Shown here piece by piece: positions 34,496 through 44,908 of a DNA stretch of 64,000 bases. A program made the position numbers and the translations under genes. The notes beneath the pieces were generated by a model. The model did not search any database. It was not told the DNA's origin and worked only from the letters and a program-made list of their open reading frames with translations. Origin of the DNA: JAFMDF01 sp965222705 (lineage in GTDB: Bacteria > Bacteroidota > Bacteroidia > Chitinophagales > Saprospiraceae); assembly GCA_965222705.1 (NCBI GenBank), contig CBDCUO010000049.1, positions 164,579 to 228,578 of the forward strand, written 5' to 3'. Position 1 is the stretch's first letter, and every line of letters starts with the position of its first letter.

Positions 34496-36088
34496 ATGGC
34501 TAGAAGACTCACCACATTTTCTAAATTACTGATTACCATGCTCATTGTTGGAGCAATTGTAATTGGAGGAAAATATTTATTAGACAATACAGAAATTGGA
34601 CAAGACCTGCAAAACCAGACCAAGCAGGCCGATAATAATACCAACGTTAATCCTGGTACTCGTCCAAATAATAATTCGAGCGGGATCAATCGAAGAGACA
34701 TCATAAAAGTCGGGGTAGTTACCTGGGGTGGTTATGCTGGAGGTCAATACTTCAATGAAGGCTTTGAAGCGAGCCGGCAGTCGCGATTTTATAAAGATTA
34801 TGGCTTTGGGGTCGAATTTAAAGTATTGGATGATTTTGTCCCTTCCAGAGAAGCCTGGAAGCAAAATGATGTAGATTTACTCTGGGCGACTATTGATGCT
34901 TTTCCCACAGAAGCTGGGGCAATGACTCAGTTTGAACCGGTTGTTCTTTTTCAGGCGGATTGGTCAAGGGGTGGAGATGCTATTGTTGCAAGAAGGGGTA
35001 TTACCAAAATGTCTGACCTGAAGGGAAAAAAAGTGGCAGTAGCTGAACTAACGCCCTCCCACTCTTTCTTGTTGTGGTTATTGGACGCAGCGGGAATGAC
35101 CCAAAATGATGTCGAAATTATTCCACAGGAAAGTGCGATTCAGGCAGCCCAAATTTTTAAGAGCGGACGCGTAGATGCTGCAGTTGTTTGGAGCCCTGAT
35201 GACATTTTGGCAGTAAAGGCAGTTCCAGGCTCCAGAGTATTGGAGAGTACGCGTTCTGCCTCCAATATTATTGCAGATGTGTTTTATGCCAAGCGTTCTT
35301 TTGTAGAAGCTAACCGAGATAGACTCCAGCAATTATATGAAGGCTGGATGCGCGGTGCAGCAGAAATAAACTCATCTGCTAGTGCCAGAAGGAAAGCGGC
35401 TACTATTCTGTCTAGAGAATTTACGGAAAGGGGGACGGCATTAACAGTTGATGAAGCAGCAGAAATGATCGGCAATGTGCGATTAGTAACACACGGGGAT
35501 AATAAAAACTTTTTTGGTTTAAATAATAGTTATAGAGGAGTAACAGGGGAGAACCTATATTCCCGAATGTCTAATGTTTATTACGATTTGGGACAAACGG
35601 GGGATAAATTTCCACCTACCTGGAATCAGATTAATTTCCCTGGTTTGGTTATGAGTACCACTTTGACAGGGGAGGAGCATTTCCCAGAAGCGACTAAGAC
35701 CTTTGCTAATGTGACCAAAGAAGATGAAACCAAAGAAGCCATTGCTACCAAACGGGTTAGCATTAATTTCCGAACAGGAGAGTATAGGTTGGACGAAAAC
35801 GCCAAGTATATCATTGATAGGGAAATGGTGCCCATCGCTAATGCCTTTTCTAACTCCAGAATTCGGATAGAAGGAAACACAGATAATGTTGGCAATCACG
35901 GTTCCAATGTCACCCTTTCCAAAAGAAGAGCCCAGGCAGTCGCCGAATATTTAATCAACGAATATAATATGCCCAGAAATAGGTTTGTAGTAGTAGGGAA
36001 TGGACCAGACAATCCTGTTGCCAGTAATAATACGGCAGAAGGGAAAGCTAAAAATAGAAGAACAGATTTTGAATTGATCTCTGGATAA
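34496..36088 (+). CDS. Solute-binding protein fused to an OmpA peptidoglycan-binding domain (module gene 3)
   Basis: This is a 530-residue protein with an N-terminal membrane segment (about 8-28) and a disordered Asn-rich linker. A type-2 periplasmic binding domain (about 65-385, NMT1/phosphate-type; KVGVVTWGGYAGGQYF, MSDLKGKKVAVAELTP, GRVDAAVVWSPD) is followed by a C-terminal OmpA-like domain (about 415-530; RIEGNTDNVGNHGSN, LSKRRAQAVAEYL, KNRRTDFEL). It is therefore anchored in the inner membrane and bound to peptidoglycan. No ABC permease or ATPase gene is nearby, so it may sense rather than import its ligand. It follows two coiled-coil genes. Confidence 0.85.
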   Translation: MARRLTTFSKLLITMLIVGAIVIGGKYLLDNTEIGQDLQNQTKQADNNTNVNPGTRPNNNSSGINRRDIIKVGVVTWGGYAGGQYFNEGFEASRQSRFYKDYGFGVEFKVLDDFVPSREAWKQNDVDLLWATIDAFPTEAGAMTQFEPVVLFQADWSRGGDAIVARRGITKMSDLKGKKVAVAELTPSHSFLLWLLDAAGMTQNDVEIIPQESAIQAAQIFKSGRVDAAVVWSPDDILAVKAVPGSRVLESTRSASNIIADVFYAKRSFVEANRDRLQQLYEGWMRGAAEINSSASARRKAATILSREFTERGTALTVDEAAEMIGNVRLVTHGDNKNFFGLNNSYRGVTGENLYSRMSNVYYDLGQTGDKFPPTWNQINFPGLVMSTTLTGEEHFPEATKTFANVTKEDETKEAIATKRVSINFRTGEYRLDENAKYIIDREMVPIANAFSNSRIRIEGNTDNVGNHGSNVTLSKRRAQAVAEYLINEYNMPRNRFVVVGNGPDNPVASNNTAEGKAKNRRTDFELISG

Positions 36089-36377
36089 AACAGGCAATTT
36101 GATAGACCCCGAAAAAAGGTAGGGCTATTGAGCGGTAGCGCTGGGTATAATTTACTTGGTGCAAGCTTAAAGCTAAGTAAGTGACTTAAAAATTATACCA
36201 TTTCTTAAAAATGAAGTTGCTAAAATTGATTGAAAACCCTTTGTTTGCAAGCACTTTTCGTTTTTTTTAGTGATTTTGAATGTCACATTTTTTTAGGCAA
36301 ACTATTGGAAAATAAAAACTTAACCCGTATAATTGCACTATTAAAAAGTAGTTTTTGTGTTTATTTGTTTGGGTTAG

Positions 36378-36415
36378 AAACCCTTGCTTTTCTAAAGGCA
36401 AGGGTTTTTCTTTTT
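36378..36415 (+). terminator. Rho-independent terminator
   Basis: AAACCCTTGC pairs perfectly with GCAAGGGTTT around a 10-base loop and is followed by TTCTTTTT. It could end the transcript of the solute-binding/OmpA gene. Confidence 0.8.
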
Positions 36416-36548
36416 CCTTTCTGGCAAACCTCCTGCGGTCAAGGTGAAGACCGATTTAAAATTAATCCCATTCTATTTCGCATAATAGTCAAAAATTTTT
36501 TACTTTAGGTCTAGGATTAAACGTTCATTTATTTTTCTACCTATTAAA

Positions 36549-36632
36549 ATAGACCTTATTCAGATTGGTTTAAGCCGCCCCGATCAGCAGTTTGAAAAAT
36601 GCTCCTACGAAAATTTTTAGAATAAGGTCTAA
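36549..36632. repeat. Dispersed repeat, copy B, with terminal inverted repeats
   Basis: TAGACCTTATTC at the left is repeated inverted at the right as GAATAAGGTCTA, enclosing about 60 bp. The left 50 bp align with 24616-24680. The size and ends suggest a small non-autonomous element. Confidence 0.5.
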
Positions 36633-36667
36633 TGAGCTAGAGAAAACTAAAACAAGTCATTTCTTTT

Positions 36668-39600
36668 ATGCAAACGGATAATTTGGTAAACAATAATGGG
36701 GATCTTTTTGACCCATTCCTACCGACTGCTTATAATGAAGCCATCCCCAATCATCTAGCCATTTTAGATTTATTTGATGCAGATGCTAGTGAGGAAAAAT
36801 TTGCAATTAGATGGCTAACAGCCCTTTTGGGTAAAGAAAAAGCTAGCCATCCTATTTATCCATCGGTTTTTGGTAAGCGCAAGGTCGCTCATTTGTTTTT
36901 TAGTTCTAGAAATAACGAGAAAATTAAGGGCAGTAGAAATATTGGTTTTGGCTATCCGATTATAGTTAAAAAAGACAGAAATGCGAATAGCGGACTAATG
37001 GCCGCCCCAGTGTTCATTTGGTCGGTTGATATAGAGCCGGACCCCGTCAATAGTGACGCTTGGCAACTAATAGAGCAGCACCGGACAAAAACGAGAATAA
37101 ACCCCTTACTGGCTGGGTTGGCTTCAGAGGCGACAGAGTTAATTCAGGAATACGAGACCAAATTGCGTTTTAAAGCCGTTGATACCCTTTTATGCGACGA
37201 ATTTTGCCAAAAATTATCTGTTTTGCTAAACTATCAAAATGAAAGACCAAATTATGGGTTAGAAAGGTTTCCAGAAATAGAAGATTTAGTAACTATTCAA
37301 GAACCCGGAGCGCTTATCTGGTCAGGTGTATTTGGCAATTTTCCACCAGTCCATTTTTATTCTCTTTCAGATAGTATTTTATCCAGAGATTTTTGGCAGG
37401 AAAAACTGGATAAGACTAAGTATGAACATTTATACCATTTCTGTTATTTACCTTGCGATCATCAACAAAAAGTAGCCCATATTGCTAGTTTTAGGCACAA
37501 ATTTGTCTTGATTGAAGGGGCACCAGGTAGTGGAAAAAACCACACAATCGTCAATTTTGTCATCAATAATTTGATGAATAGACAGCAAACCCTGATAGTT
37601 GGTGCGGGGATAATAGAATTGGAGAAAATAATGAACAAATTGCAAGCAGAAGGTTTTGGAGAAATGGCTTTTTTGTTTAAAAACCTTGACTTGGATAAAG
37701 AAAACCTAGCAAATCGCTTGATCGCAAAAGCCGATAAAACACTAAAATTCAAATCAGCTAAAAGCCAGAGCTTCTCAATCGAATATCGACGTTATCATCA
37801 ATATAGGTCACAGTTAGATCAAGCCGTTTCAGACTATTCCAAAAATATTTTTGATATTAACAATTGGACAGAAACCGTTGGCTTATTTTTAAAAAACAAC
37901 CAGTTAGAAGGAAAAGAATTGTTGGATAACCAGTTGCAGCCGATGGATTTTTCTTTCGATTTTTTTGAACATGAGCAAATAAAAGAAAAAATAGCACTTA
38001 GTGAAGAATTGTTCAAGGACCATTTTTCTTTTTTTCACCCGATGGATGAGTTGGACGAATCGGTATTTCAATCTGATGATGCGAAAGTAGCAAAACGAAG
38101 CCTCCAGAACCAACTCCATCATTTTTTGGATAAAGGCAGACAAATTCAACGGCAATACCTAAAAGAAATTGGGGCCTATAAGCAGGCATTGGAAGATCAT
38201 TATGAAGCTTGGGAATTGACCCTTAGACAAAAAATAGAAAGTACTCAAGAAGCCATTGATCATTTGCAGCTTCGATTTGGAAATACCTATAACTCAATGG
38301 GAATTGGCAATTTGAAATTGCTAAAGACCTTTTCAGAAAAATCGAAAAAAGCCCTTGAACTCAAGTCTCAAATCATTGAAAAATATGAGGCTTTAAAAGC
38401 TTTTTTTCAACAGAAAAAATATTTTGAATTTGATTTTTTGAGCAAACCCTTCGACACCAATGTAGAGAAAATACTAGCACAATTGACCTCTTTCGAACAA
38501 ACACTTGATAACTGGAAAACCAAAAGACCTTTTTTAATTCAGGAAAAGATTAATCGTCTGAATAGCAATACTATCCATTCTGGCATTGGATTCACTCAGA
38601 GGATCGAGGCATTGGAGCAGTCTATCGAAGCATTAAGAGTAGAAGTGAACGAAGCGAAAATATATCGAGTTCCTGTTAAGAATAATGCGATGACCCTCCA
38701 ATTGAAGCAACAATTGCTGGAGGACTTGTTGGAAAAATTAAGCGTCACGCATTATAACTTGAGGGATTTTAACGAATTTCACCAATGGCGGCAACACTGG
38801 GCAACGCTGACAAACAATGAAAAAAAAGTCATTAAGACCTTAATTAAAGTTCGCCCTAAAAACTGGTTGGCTTCTTTTGATAGTTGGTATTTTCATAATT
38901 TATTGACAAGAGAAAATAGACAAAACCCAAATTTTGACCGGCTGCTTAATCAATATTTGGCTACCCATGACCAATTGCGAAGACAAATTCCTGATTTTAT
39001 TTCCCAAACCTGGACGGAGGAGCGGTTGCGGGTACTCCATAAAGCTAAAAATCGAAGTAGAAATTCTTTGAGTAGGTTTTTAAGTAAAATGAAAACGGAT
39101 AATGAATTTATTGATTATTTTAGAAAATATTTTTCGGAAGTCGCCGGTTTTTTTCCCATTTTACTTATGACTACAGAAACGGCTAAAGTTCTTTTAGAAG
39201 AAACGCCGACTATTAAAGTAGACCATCTCATGTTAACTGAAGGGGCAAGCATGACCAAAGAGCAGGGAGGCAGTTTGCTTGGTCTAGCGAATAAAGTTCA
39301 GGTTTTTGGTTCGGGCAAGGAAGGTTTAATTAGGCAGGGACAGTCTTTTTGGGAAATTGCAAAAGAAATGACGGGAAAACATATTCAACTCAGAAACCAG
39401 CATCGCAAGGCGACGATCCCTCTTATGGTATTTAATAATATTGCCTTTGGACAACAATTGCAAATTTCGCTCAATGGACATGTGGATGACCAGTCGCTCG
39501 AGTTTTATCAAATAGACGGCATTTATGATGAAAAAAATAGAACAAATGATGTAGAGTGTGAATTTATCCTTTCTTTAGTTCACAAAATTCAAGGGACCCC

Positions 39601-40463
39601 CCAAAATACATTTCCAAAAGTAGGCATCGTTTGCGCTACTATGGAACAAAGAAACCATTTTGCTACCTTTTTGTTGCAACTAAAGCAAAAGCGAACAACT
39701 GATGCTCAAAAAATCCAGCATTTGGAGCGCAATGGCCTAGGAGTTTTTAGTTTTGAAGAAATAAGTGGGCAGCAATTTGATGTTTTGATCGTTGCTTTTA
39801 CTTATGGTCTTTTGAAAAAGACGGGACAATTAACGGAAGATATTAATATCCTTAATACATCAAAGGGAGAGCGAATATTGCAAAATGTTTTGAGCAGTGG
39901 CGTCCAAAAAGTGATCATTTGTAGCTCTATTCCAATGGCTTTTATTAAGGATTATATAGACAACCCAGACGGAAGAGGTTTGTATGTTATGGCAAATTTT
40001 TTAGCCTATGCGAAAGCTATAAAGAAAAATAATACCGAAAAGTCATTGGCAATTCTCGATCGCTTTTCACAGGACAATTTAGAAACATCTGAAGAAGAAC
40101 CTTCCTTTTTTCTGGAGCAAGTAGCAGAGTATTTAAAACCATATTTTGAGGCGGACAGAATTAATCGAATGGTCAATGTTAATGGACAAAAAATTTGCAC
40201 TGGTCATAAAAGGAAAGTACGAAAACCAAGCAGCATATATCATTAAAGCGGATAGCTTTATTAATAACTCTGAAGCCTTTTCTTATATCTGGCAACAGCA
40301 ATCGAATAAACAAATAGAAGCGGCTGGCTATAAATTGCTCCAAATCTGGTCAAAAGATTGGTGGCGGAACCCGAAACAGGAGGCGCGCAAATTAGCCAGT
40401 ATTATCATTCGGGACGATGCAGCTTTTGCTGCTCAAGAAGAAGTCGAAACCCTGGGTCTTTGA
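36668..40463 (+). pseudogene. SF1 helicase-like protein with C-terminal Vsr-type nuclease-like domain, frameshifted
   Basis: The first frame gives 1192 residues and ends at 40246. The frame overlapping its end (40146-40463) continues with a domain ending YKLLQIWSKDWWRNP, the hallmark of the Vsr/MTES_1575-type nuclease domain that caps many large SF1 helicases. Removing one base from the A6 run at 40188-40193 joins both (VNGQKFALVIKG), giving about 1265 residues. The Walker A motif is GAPGSGKN (284-291), with Asn for Ser/Thr. The Walker B region reads LMLTEGAS instead of DEAS, and the nuclease part lacks a clear acidic motif. This looks like a degenerate or non-catalytic member. A central coiled coil (about 480-720) separates the ATPase lobes. 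Confidence 0.72.
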
Positions 40464-40485
40464 CAATATCAAATGTCTTTGATAT

Positions 40486-41808
40486 ATGCTGAACAGCTTC
40501 CAAAAATTCATCCAGCAAGAGCAACTTTTTTTGCCAAAGGAAAAAATTTTACTTGCTATTAGTGGCGGAATGGACTCGATGGTTATGGCGCATTTATTTT
40601 GGTCAGCAGGGCTTCGATTTGGTATAGCTCATTGCAATTTTCAGTTGAGAGGGAAAGCTTCAGACGAAGATGAAGCATGGGTCAAATCTATGGCAGCACA
40701 ATGGCAAGTTGCTTTTCATAATACCTGTTTTGATACTAAAGAAAAAGCCATCAAACAGAAAAAAAACATCCAGCTAATGGCCAGAGAGTTGAGGTATGCT
40801 TGGTTTGAAAGAATATTGCAAGCATTTGATTATCAATATATTGCAACAGCACATCACTTAAACGACTCCCTGGAAACCGTCTTGTATAATTTGGCCAAAG
40901 GCGGCGGCATTCGGGCATTGCATGGCATTCCTGTAAAGCAGGGAAATATTATTCGCCCCCTTTCTTTTACCAGTCGGGAAATGATTGAACAATATGCGAA
41001 AAAACATCAAATTTCTTATCGGGAAGATGCTTCCAATCAGTCCAATAAATATGACAGAAATTTGATCCGCCACCAAATTACGCCCGCCCTAAAAAAAATT
41101 AACCCTTCATTGGAGAAAACCTTTCGGCATACCCTTTCAATTATTAGAGAAACAGAGTACTTATTTGATTGGGCTGTTGCTGCTTTTCGAGAAAGATTAC
41201 TTACCTACAAAGACGGGGTGACTCTAATCCGAAAGAAAGGACTCACTTCTGAAAAGGCTAAAACCACTATTTTATTTGAACTAACTAAAGACTATGGCTT
41301 TCATCGCGACCAAATCGGACAAATTTTGGCGGCGATCAACCATATTGGCGCACAATTTTATTCTTCTAGCCACCAATTGTTGATAGATCGGCGGTTTCTG
41401 ATGATAAAAGAAAAACAAATCACCGAAGCATTGTATTTGGAAATAAATACTATTTCAAAAATGGTAACCCTGCCCAATGGTCGTCTGTCCTTTCAAATCT
41501 TATCTCAAAAACCCGATAGTCTAAACCAACCTCGGAATATTGCTTTGATAGATTTTGATAAAATCTCCCTTCCTATTACTGTTAGGAACTGGCGACCTGG
41601 CGATCGTTTTCAACCAATTGGGATGAAAGGACAGACTAAAAAAATAAAAGATTATCTCAGGGATCAAAAAATTTCCAGATTTGATAAAAATGAGATTTTG
41701 ATTATGGAATCTGCCGGAAAAATTTTATGGGTCTTAGGTTTGAGGACAGATGAGCGATTCAAAGTTGATTCTAAAACAAGAAAGATACTCAAAATAGAAC
41801 TGGAATAA
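40486..41808 (+). CDS. tilS: tRNA(Ile)-lysidine synthase TilS
   Basis: This is a 440-residue N-type ATP pyrophosphatase that converts C34 of tRNA-Ile(CAU) to lysidine. The PP-loop SGGMDS (26-31), the following GIAHCNFQLRG block, the HHLNDSLETVLYNLAKG stretch and the C-terminal TilS domain (NWRPGDRFQPIGMKGQTKKIKD) are diagnostic. It starts 22 bp after the helicase-like gene. Confidence 0.95.
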   Translation: MLNSFQKFIQQEQLFLPKEKILLAISGGMDSMVMAHLFWSAGLRFGIAHCNFQLRGKASDEDEAWVKSMAAQWQVAFHNTCFDTKEKAIKQKKNIQLMARELRYAWFERILQAFDYQYIATAHHLNDSLETVLYNLAKGGGIRALHGIPVKQGNIIRPLSFTSREMIEQYAKKHQISYREDASNQSNKYDRNLIRHQITPALKKINPSLEKTFRHTLSIIRETEYLFDWAVAAFRERLLTYKDGVTLIRKKGLTSEKAKTTILFELTKDYGFHRDQIGQILAAINHIGAQFYSSSHQLLIDRRFLMIKEKQITEALYLEINTISKMVTLPNGRLSFQILSQKPDSLNQPRNIALIDFDKISLPITVRNWRPGDRFQPIGMKGQTKKIKDYLRDQKISRFDKNEILIMESAGKILWVLGLRTDERFKVDSKTRKILKIELE

Positions 41809-41839
41809 TTTTTTTAATTTCGCTCAAACTCCTTATTCG

Positions 41840-43939
41840 ATGAATAGAAGTAGTCTGCTTTTTTTCCTTTTACTACTGTTGGCGTGCAGACAAACGCCCC
41901 AAGGAGAAGAATTAAGCAATATTAAAATTGCTCGGGATGCTTGGGGGGTTCCACATATTATCGCCAGGACAGATAAAGAAGTTGCTTATGGACTTGCTTG
42001 GGCAGAATGCGAAGATGATTTTAACACCTTGCAGGAACAAATGGCTGCTTGCAAAGGCTTGCTGGGTGAGATAAAGGGGCAAGAGGGTATTATTGTGGAT
42101 TTTGGAGTAAAATTTATGGGCTTGCAGGAAATTGTAGCGGAGCGATACGAAAAGGAAGTAAGGGGGGCTTTTAGAGAATATTTGGAAAGTTTTGTTGCAG
42201 GTATAAATGCTTATGCATACTTACACCCTGAAGAGATTTTACTGGACGATTTGTTTCCATTGACCATACAAGATATATTGGTTGGCTATTTGTTGGGGAG
42301 TGTGGAAATATCGGGAGCAGGAAAAGATTTGGTCAAAATATTGGACGGAAAAATTGCTGAAGATTTAAAGAGCAATTTCTCAAAGGGCTCCAATGCCATT
42401 GCCATTAGTCGTCGCAAAACGACTGACAACAAGACCTATCTGGCGATTAATTCCCACCAACCACTAGAAGGTTGGTACAGTTGGTACGAAGCCCATTTGA
42501 TTAGCGAAGAAGGCTTGAATATTTTGGGGGGCACTTTTCCAGGAGGCGTTTGCATTTTTCATGGGGTTAATGAGCATTTAGGCTGGGCACATACCGTCAA
42601 TCATGCTGATTTTTCGGACGTTTATAAATTGACTATGCATCCCCAAAAAAAGCATTTATATCGCTTTGATGGAAAGTGGTTGGAGTTGGAAGAGAAGAAA
42701 TATTGGGCTTGGCTAAAGCTATTTGGGGGTATAAAAATTCCAATTAGTAGAACGGTTTACCAAAGCAAATATGGACCAACCTTTGAAACGGAGGATGGTT
42801 TTTATGCTTGGCGTTTTGTCGTAGGACAAAGCCTTAGAATGGTAGAACAATGGTATAAAATGAACAAAGCGACTTCTTTTGAAGAATTTTATGATGCTTT
42901 GAAAATACGGGGCATCCCTTCTACAAATATTGTTTATGCGGATAAAGCAGATAATATTTATTTTTTGAGCAATGGCAGGTTGCCTTTTAGAAACCCCGAC
43001 TACCAATGGCGAGCAGTATTGCCAGGAGATACTTCTGCTACCTTGTGGGGAGAAGAGGTTATTCCTTTAGACAGCCTACCACAGGTATTAAATCCAGAAT
43101 GTGGTTGGGTTTTTAATACCAATAATACCCCTTATTCTTCTAGCAACCAATCCGAAAACCCCGAAGAAATAGCTTTGAATAAGGTGATGGGCTATCAGTC
43201 CAGCCAACTCGAAAATAATCGAAGCAGTCGTTTTTTAGAGCTAATTGCCCAATATGATAGCCTGAACTATGAGGATTTTAAGCGCATTAAATACGACCAG
43301 CAATATCCTGCAAAAATGACTTTGCCTTCTGCGACTAATCTAGAGTCTTTATTTTATTTGGATGCCAAAAAATATCCAGACATAAGTGATGCAATTACTT
43401 TATTAAAAAATTGGGATAGAAAAACCGATATAACGAACACAACTGCTCCTCTATTTATACTGACTTGGAAAAATATTGATAAAATAAGAAAAAAAGAAGG
43501 TAGAGTCGTGAGAGGCGGTACCCTAAAAGAAAGTGATTGCGTTCAGGGAATCACTAAAGCAAAAGCGGAGTTGCTAGCCAAGTTTGGAAAACTGAAAGTA
43601 CCTTTGGGCGATTTTCAAAGGCATCGACGAGGCGATGTTGATATTCCATTAGGTGGCGGACCGGATGTTTTGGCGGCGATGTACTCTCAAAAACAAGAAG
43701 ATGGCACTTACAAAGGACTTGCAGGAGAATCTTATATCGAATTAGTTCGCTTTGGGAAAGACAGCGTAGAAATAGAATCTATAAATGCTTATGGCACTTC
43801 TGCCAAATCTGGAACAGCGCACTATACCGATCAAATGGAGTACTTCGCCCGACAAAAACTAAAGCCGATGACTTTGAATAAAAAAGCGGTTTTGCAGCAA
43901 GCAGTAAGGGTTTATTCCCCAATGAAAGTAAAAAGGTGA
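41840..43939 (+). CDS. Penicillin-acylase family lipoprotein (Ntn hydrolase)
   Basis: This is a 699-residue precursor with a lipoprotein signal (lipobox LLAC, Cys16). The N-terminal alpha region starts at KIARDAWGVPHI. The predicted nucleophile Ser184 lies in KGSNAIAIS, where autoproteolysis would release the beta chain. GWAHTVNHADFSDVY and the late RGDVDIPLGGGPDVL fit penicillin/acyl-homoserine-lactone acylases. It hydrolyses an amide, but whether the substrate is a lactone signal, an N-acyl amino acid or another acyl amide cannot be told. Confidence 0.88.
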   Translation: MNRSSLLFFLLLLLACRQTPQGEELSNIKIARDAWGVPHIIARTDKEVAYGLAWAECEDDFNTLQEQMAACKGLLGEIKGQEGIIVDFGVKFMGLQEIVAERYEKEVRGAFREYLESFVAGINAYAYLHPEEILLDDLFPLTIQDILVGYLLGSVEISGAGKDLVKILDGKIAEDLKSNFSKGSNAIAISRRKTTDNKTYLAINSHQPLEGWYSWYEAHLISEEGLNILGGTFPGGVCIFHGVNEHLGWAHTVNHADFSDVYKLTMHPQKKHLYRFDGKWLELEEKKYWAWLKLFGGIKIPISRTVYQSKYGPTFETEDGFYAWRFVVGQSLRMVEQWYKMNKATSFEEFYDALKIRGIPSTNIVYADKADNIYFLSNGRLPFRNPDYQWRAVLPGDTSATLWGEEVIPLDSLPQVLNPECGWVFNTNNTPYSSSNQSENPEEIALNKVMGYQSSQLENNRSSRFLELIAQYDSLNYEDFKRIKYDQQYPAKMTLPSATNLESLFYLDAKKYPDISDAITLLKNWDRKTDITNTTAPLFILTWKNIDKIRKKEGRVVRGGTLKESDCVQGITKAKAELLAKFGKLKVPLGDFQRHRRGDVDIPLGGGPDVLAAMYSQKQEDGTYKGLAGESYIELVRFGKDSVEIESINAYGTSAKSGTAHYTDQMEYFARQKLKPMTLNKKAVLQQAVRVYSPMKVKR

Positions 43940-44291
43940 GCCTCCCCCAAGTTGAAGAAGGGTGGATCTAGTGCAAATACCTTGCTTATTCAATCAATTT
44001 CCCATTCACTCCCCACTTTTCCCACTTCACTCAAGATGACTGGACTTTAAGCTAAATTGCCCCTTACTTTGCACTATCAAAATGATTGTAAAGATTGCAT
44101 GAGCTGATCAACTACGGTCTGGCGAAGAACTTAAAAAAAAGCATTTTCCTAAAAAAGTTTGGGAAAAGAACTTCGAAAACCAATTAACGAACAATGTAAA
44201 TCTAGTTTCTTTGTCAGACCGTTGTTTTTTGAACAGACATTTTGATCATTATATTATAATCCACTTACATTTAAAAATTATCCAAATATCG

Positions 44292-44438
44292 ATGAACAGC
44301 AAAATTGAACTAGCGCAACTGGCCCTGGTCGGCGAGCAATTAAATCAATTACTGAGAAGGGTGGGCATTGTTTCAAAACCCAAGTTGGCACTGAACGCAA
44401 AAATTAAAAGAACTTATCCGAAAAAAAGATTATCCTAA
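44292..44438 (+). CDS. Possible small helical protein, 48 residues
   Basis: This frame from ATG 44292 encodes MNSKIELAQLALVGEQ followed by a basic tail (KIKRTYPKKRLS). It is helical in character with no recognised family. It could be a small regulator or a gene fragment. Confidence 0.3.
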   Translation: MNSKIELAQLALVGEQLNQLLRRVGIVSKPKLALNAKIKRTYPKKRLS

Positions 44439-44627
44439 AAACCAAGGGAAACTGCAGATCCCAAAGTAACCATTCTCCCTCAATCCGATTCGGCGGAATG
44501 CCAATGAGTTTTAGAACTTATTTAGGCGTTTCTCCGAATTGATAGGGTAATAAAGTAGAATAAAACCTGAAAGTTATATCATATTATTCCTGGGCAAAAG
44601 TAGTCTTTATTGCATCGCAGTCAACTA

Positions 44628-44658
44628 CCAACGGGGTTCTTCCCCGTTGGCGTTTTTA
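44628..44658 (+). terminator. Strong rho-independent terminator
   Basis: CCAACGGGG pairs perfectly with CCCCGTTGG around a 5-base loop and is followed by CGTTTTTATTT. The nearest upstream gene ends 690 bp earlier, or 190 bp earlier if the small frame at 44292 is real. It may end a small RNA. Confidence 0.8.
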
Positions 44659-44872
44659 TTTCAATAATGCTTTAAGGATTTAAAATATATTATTTTATTG
44701 AATTCAATTGTGCCCTTTTTCGCAAAAGGACAAAAGTCGCAAAGAATGCTATATTCTTTGTGGCTTTCCTGTTTTGGGGCATAGAAAGTCATTTTATTAT
44801 CATTTTTACTCTCCTTCCATTTCATTTTGTCATTCTACGCTCATATTTCCACCTTATTCACGCCTTGTGTTC

Positions 44873-44880
44873 TATCTTTG
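44873..44880 (+). promoter_or_regulatory. -7 element of ccmF
   Basis: TATCTTTG matches the Bacteroidota TAnnTTTG element, 28 bp before the start codon. No clear -33 TTTG partner is seen at the right distance. Confidence 0.5.
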
Positions 44881-44908
44881 TGAAAAATTCAAATAAAGGA
44901 ATTCAATA

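Larger units (their letters stand above)
36089..36667. other. Intergenic region with hairpins and a dispersed repeat
   Basis: This 579-bp gap holds a 10-bp inverted repeat (GGTATAATTT at 36144, AAATTATACC at 36190), a terminator at 36378-36415 and repeat copy B at 36549-36632. A 92-codon frame at 36230-36508 reads through the terminator and is not supported as a gene. Confidence 0.6.
43940..44908. other. Long intergenic region before ccmF
   Basis: This 969-bp gap holds one doubtful small frame (44292-44438), a strong terminator without an obvious upstream gene (44628-44658), and a -7 element before ccmF. Otherwise I see nothing coding. Confidence 0.55.

Noticed and set aside
36230..36508. 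92-codon open frame
   Set aside because: Reads through a strong terminator hairpin, is unusually Phe/Leu-rich and has no recognisable family.
40188..40193. Programmed ribosomal frameshift in the helicase-nuclease gene
   Set aside because: Joining the frames needs a +1 shift on a plain A6 run without a stop codon or pairing element. Decay or sequencing error is more likely.
41840..43939. Calling the acylase a quorum-quenching AHL acylase
   Set aside because: Family motifs do not distinguish lactone signals from other amides.
44211..44291. Upstream extension of the small frame at 44292
   Set aside because: The residues before Met at 44292 are His/Ile-rich and unlike a protein start, so the shorter form is kept at low confidence.
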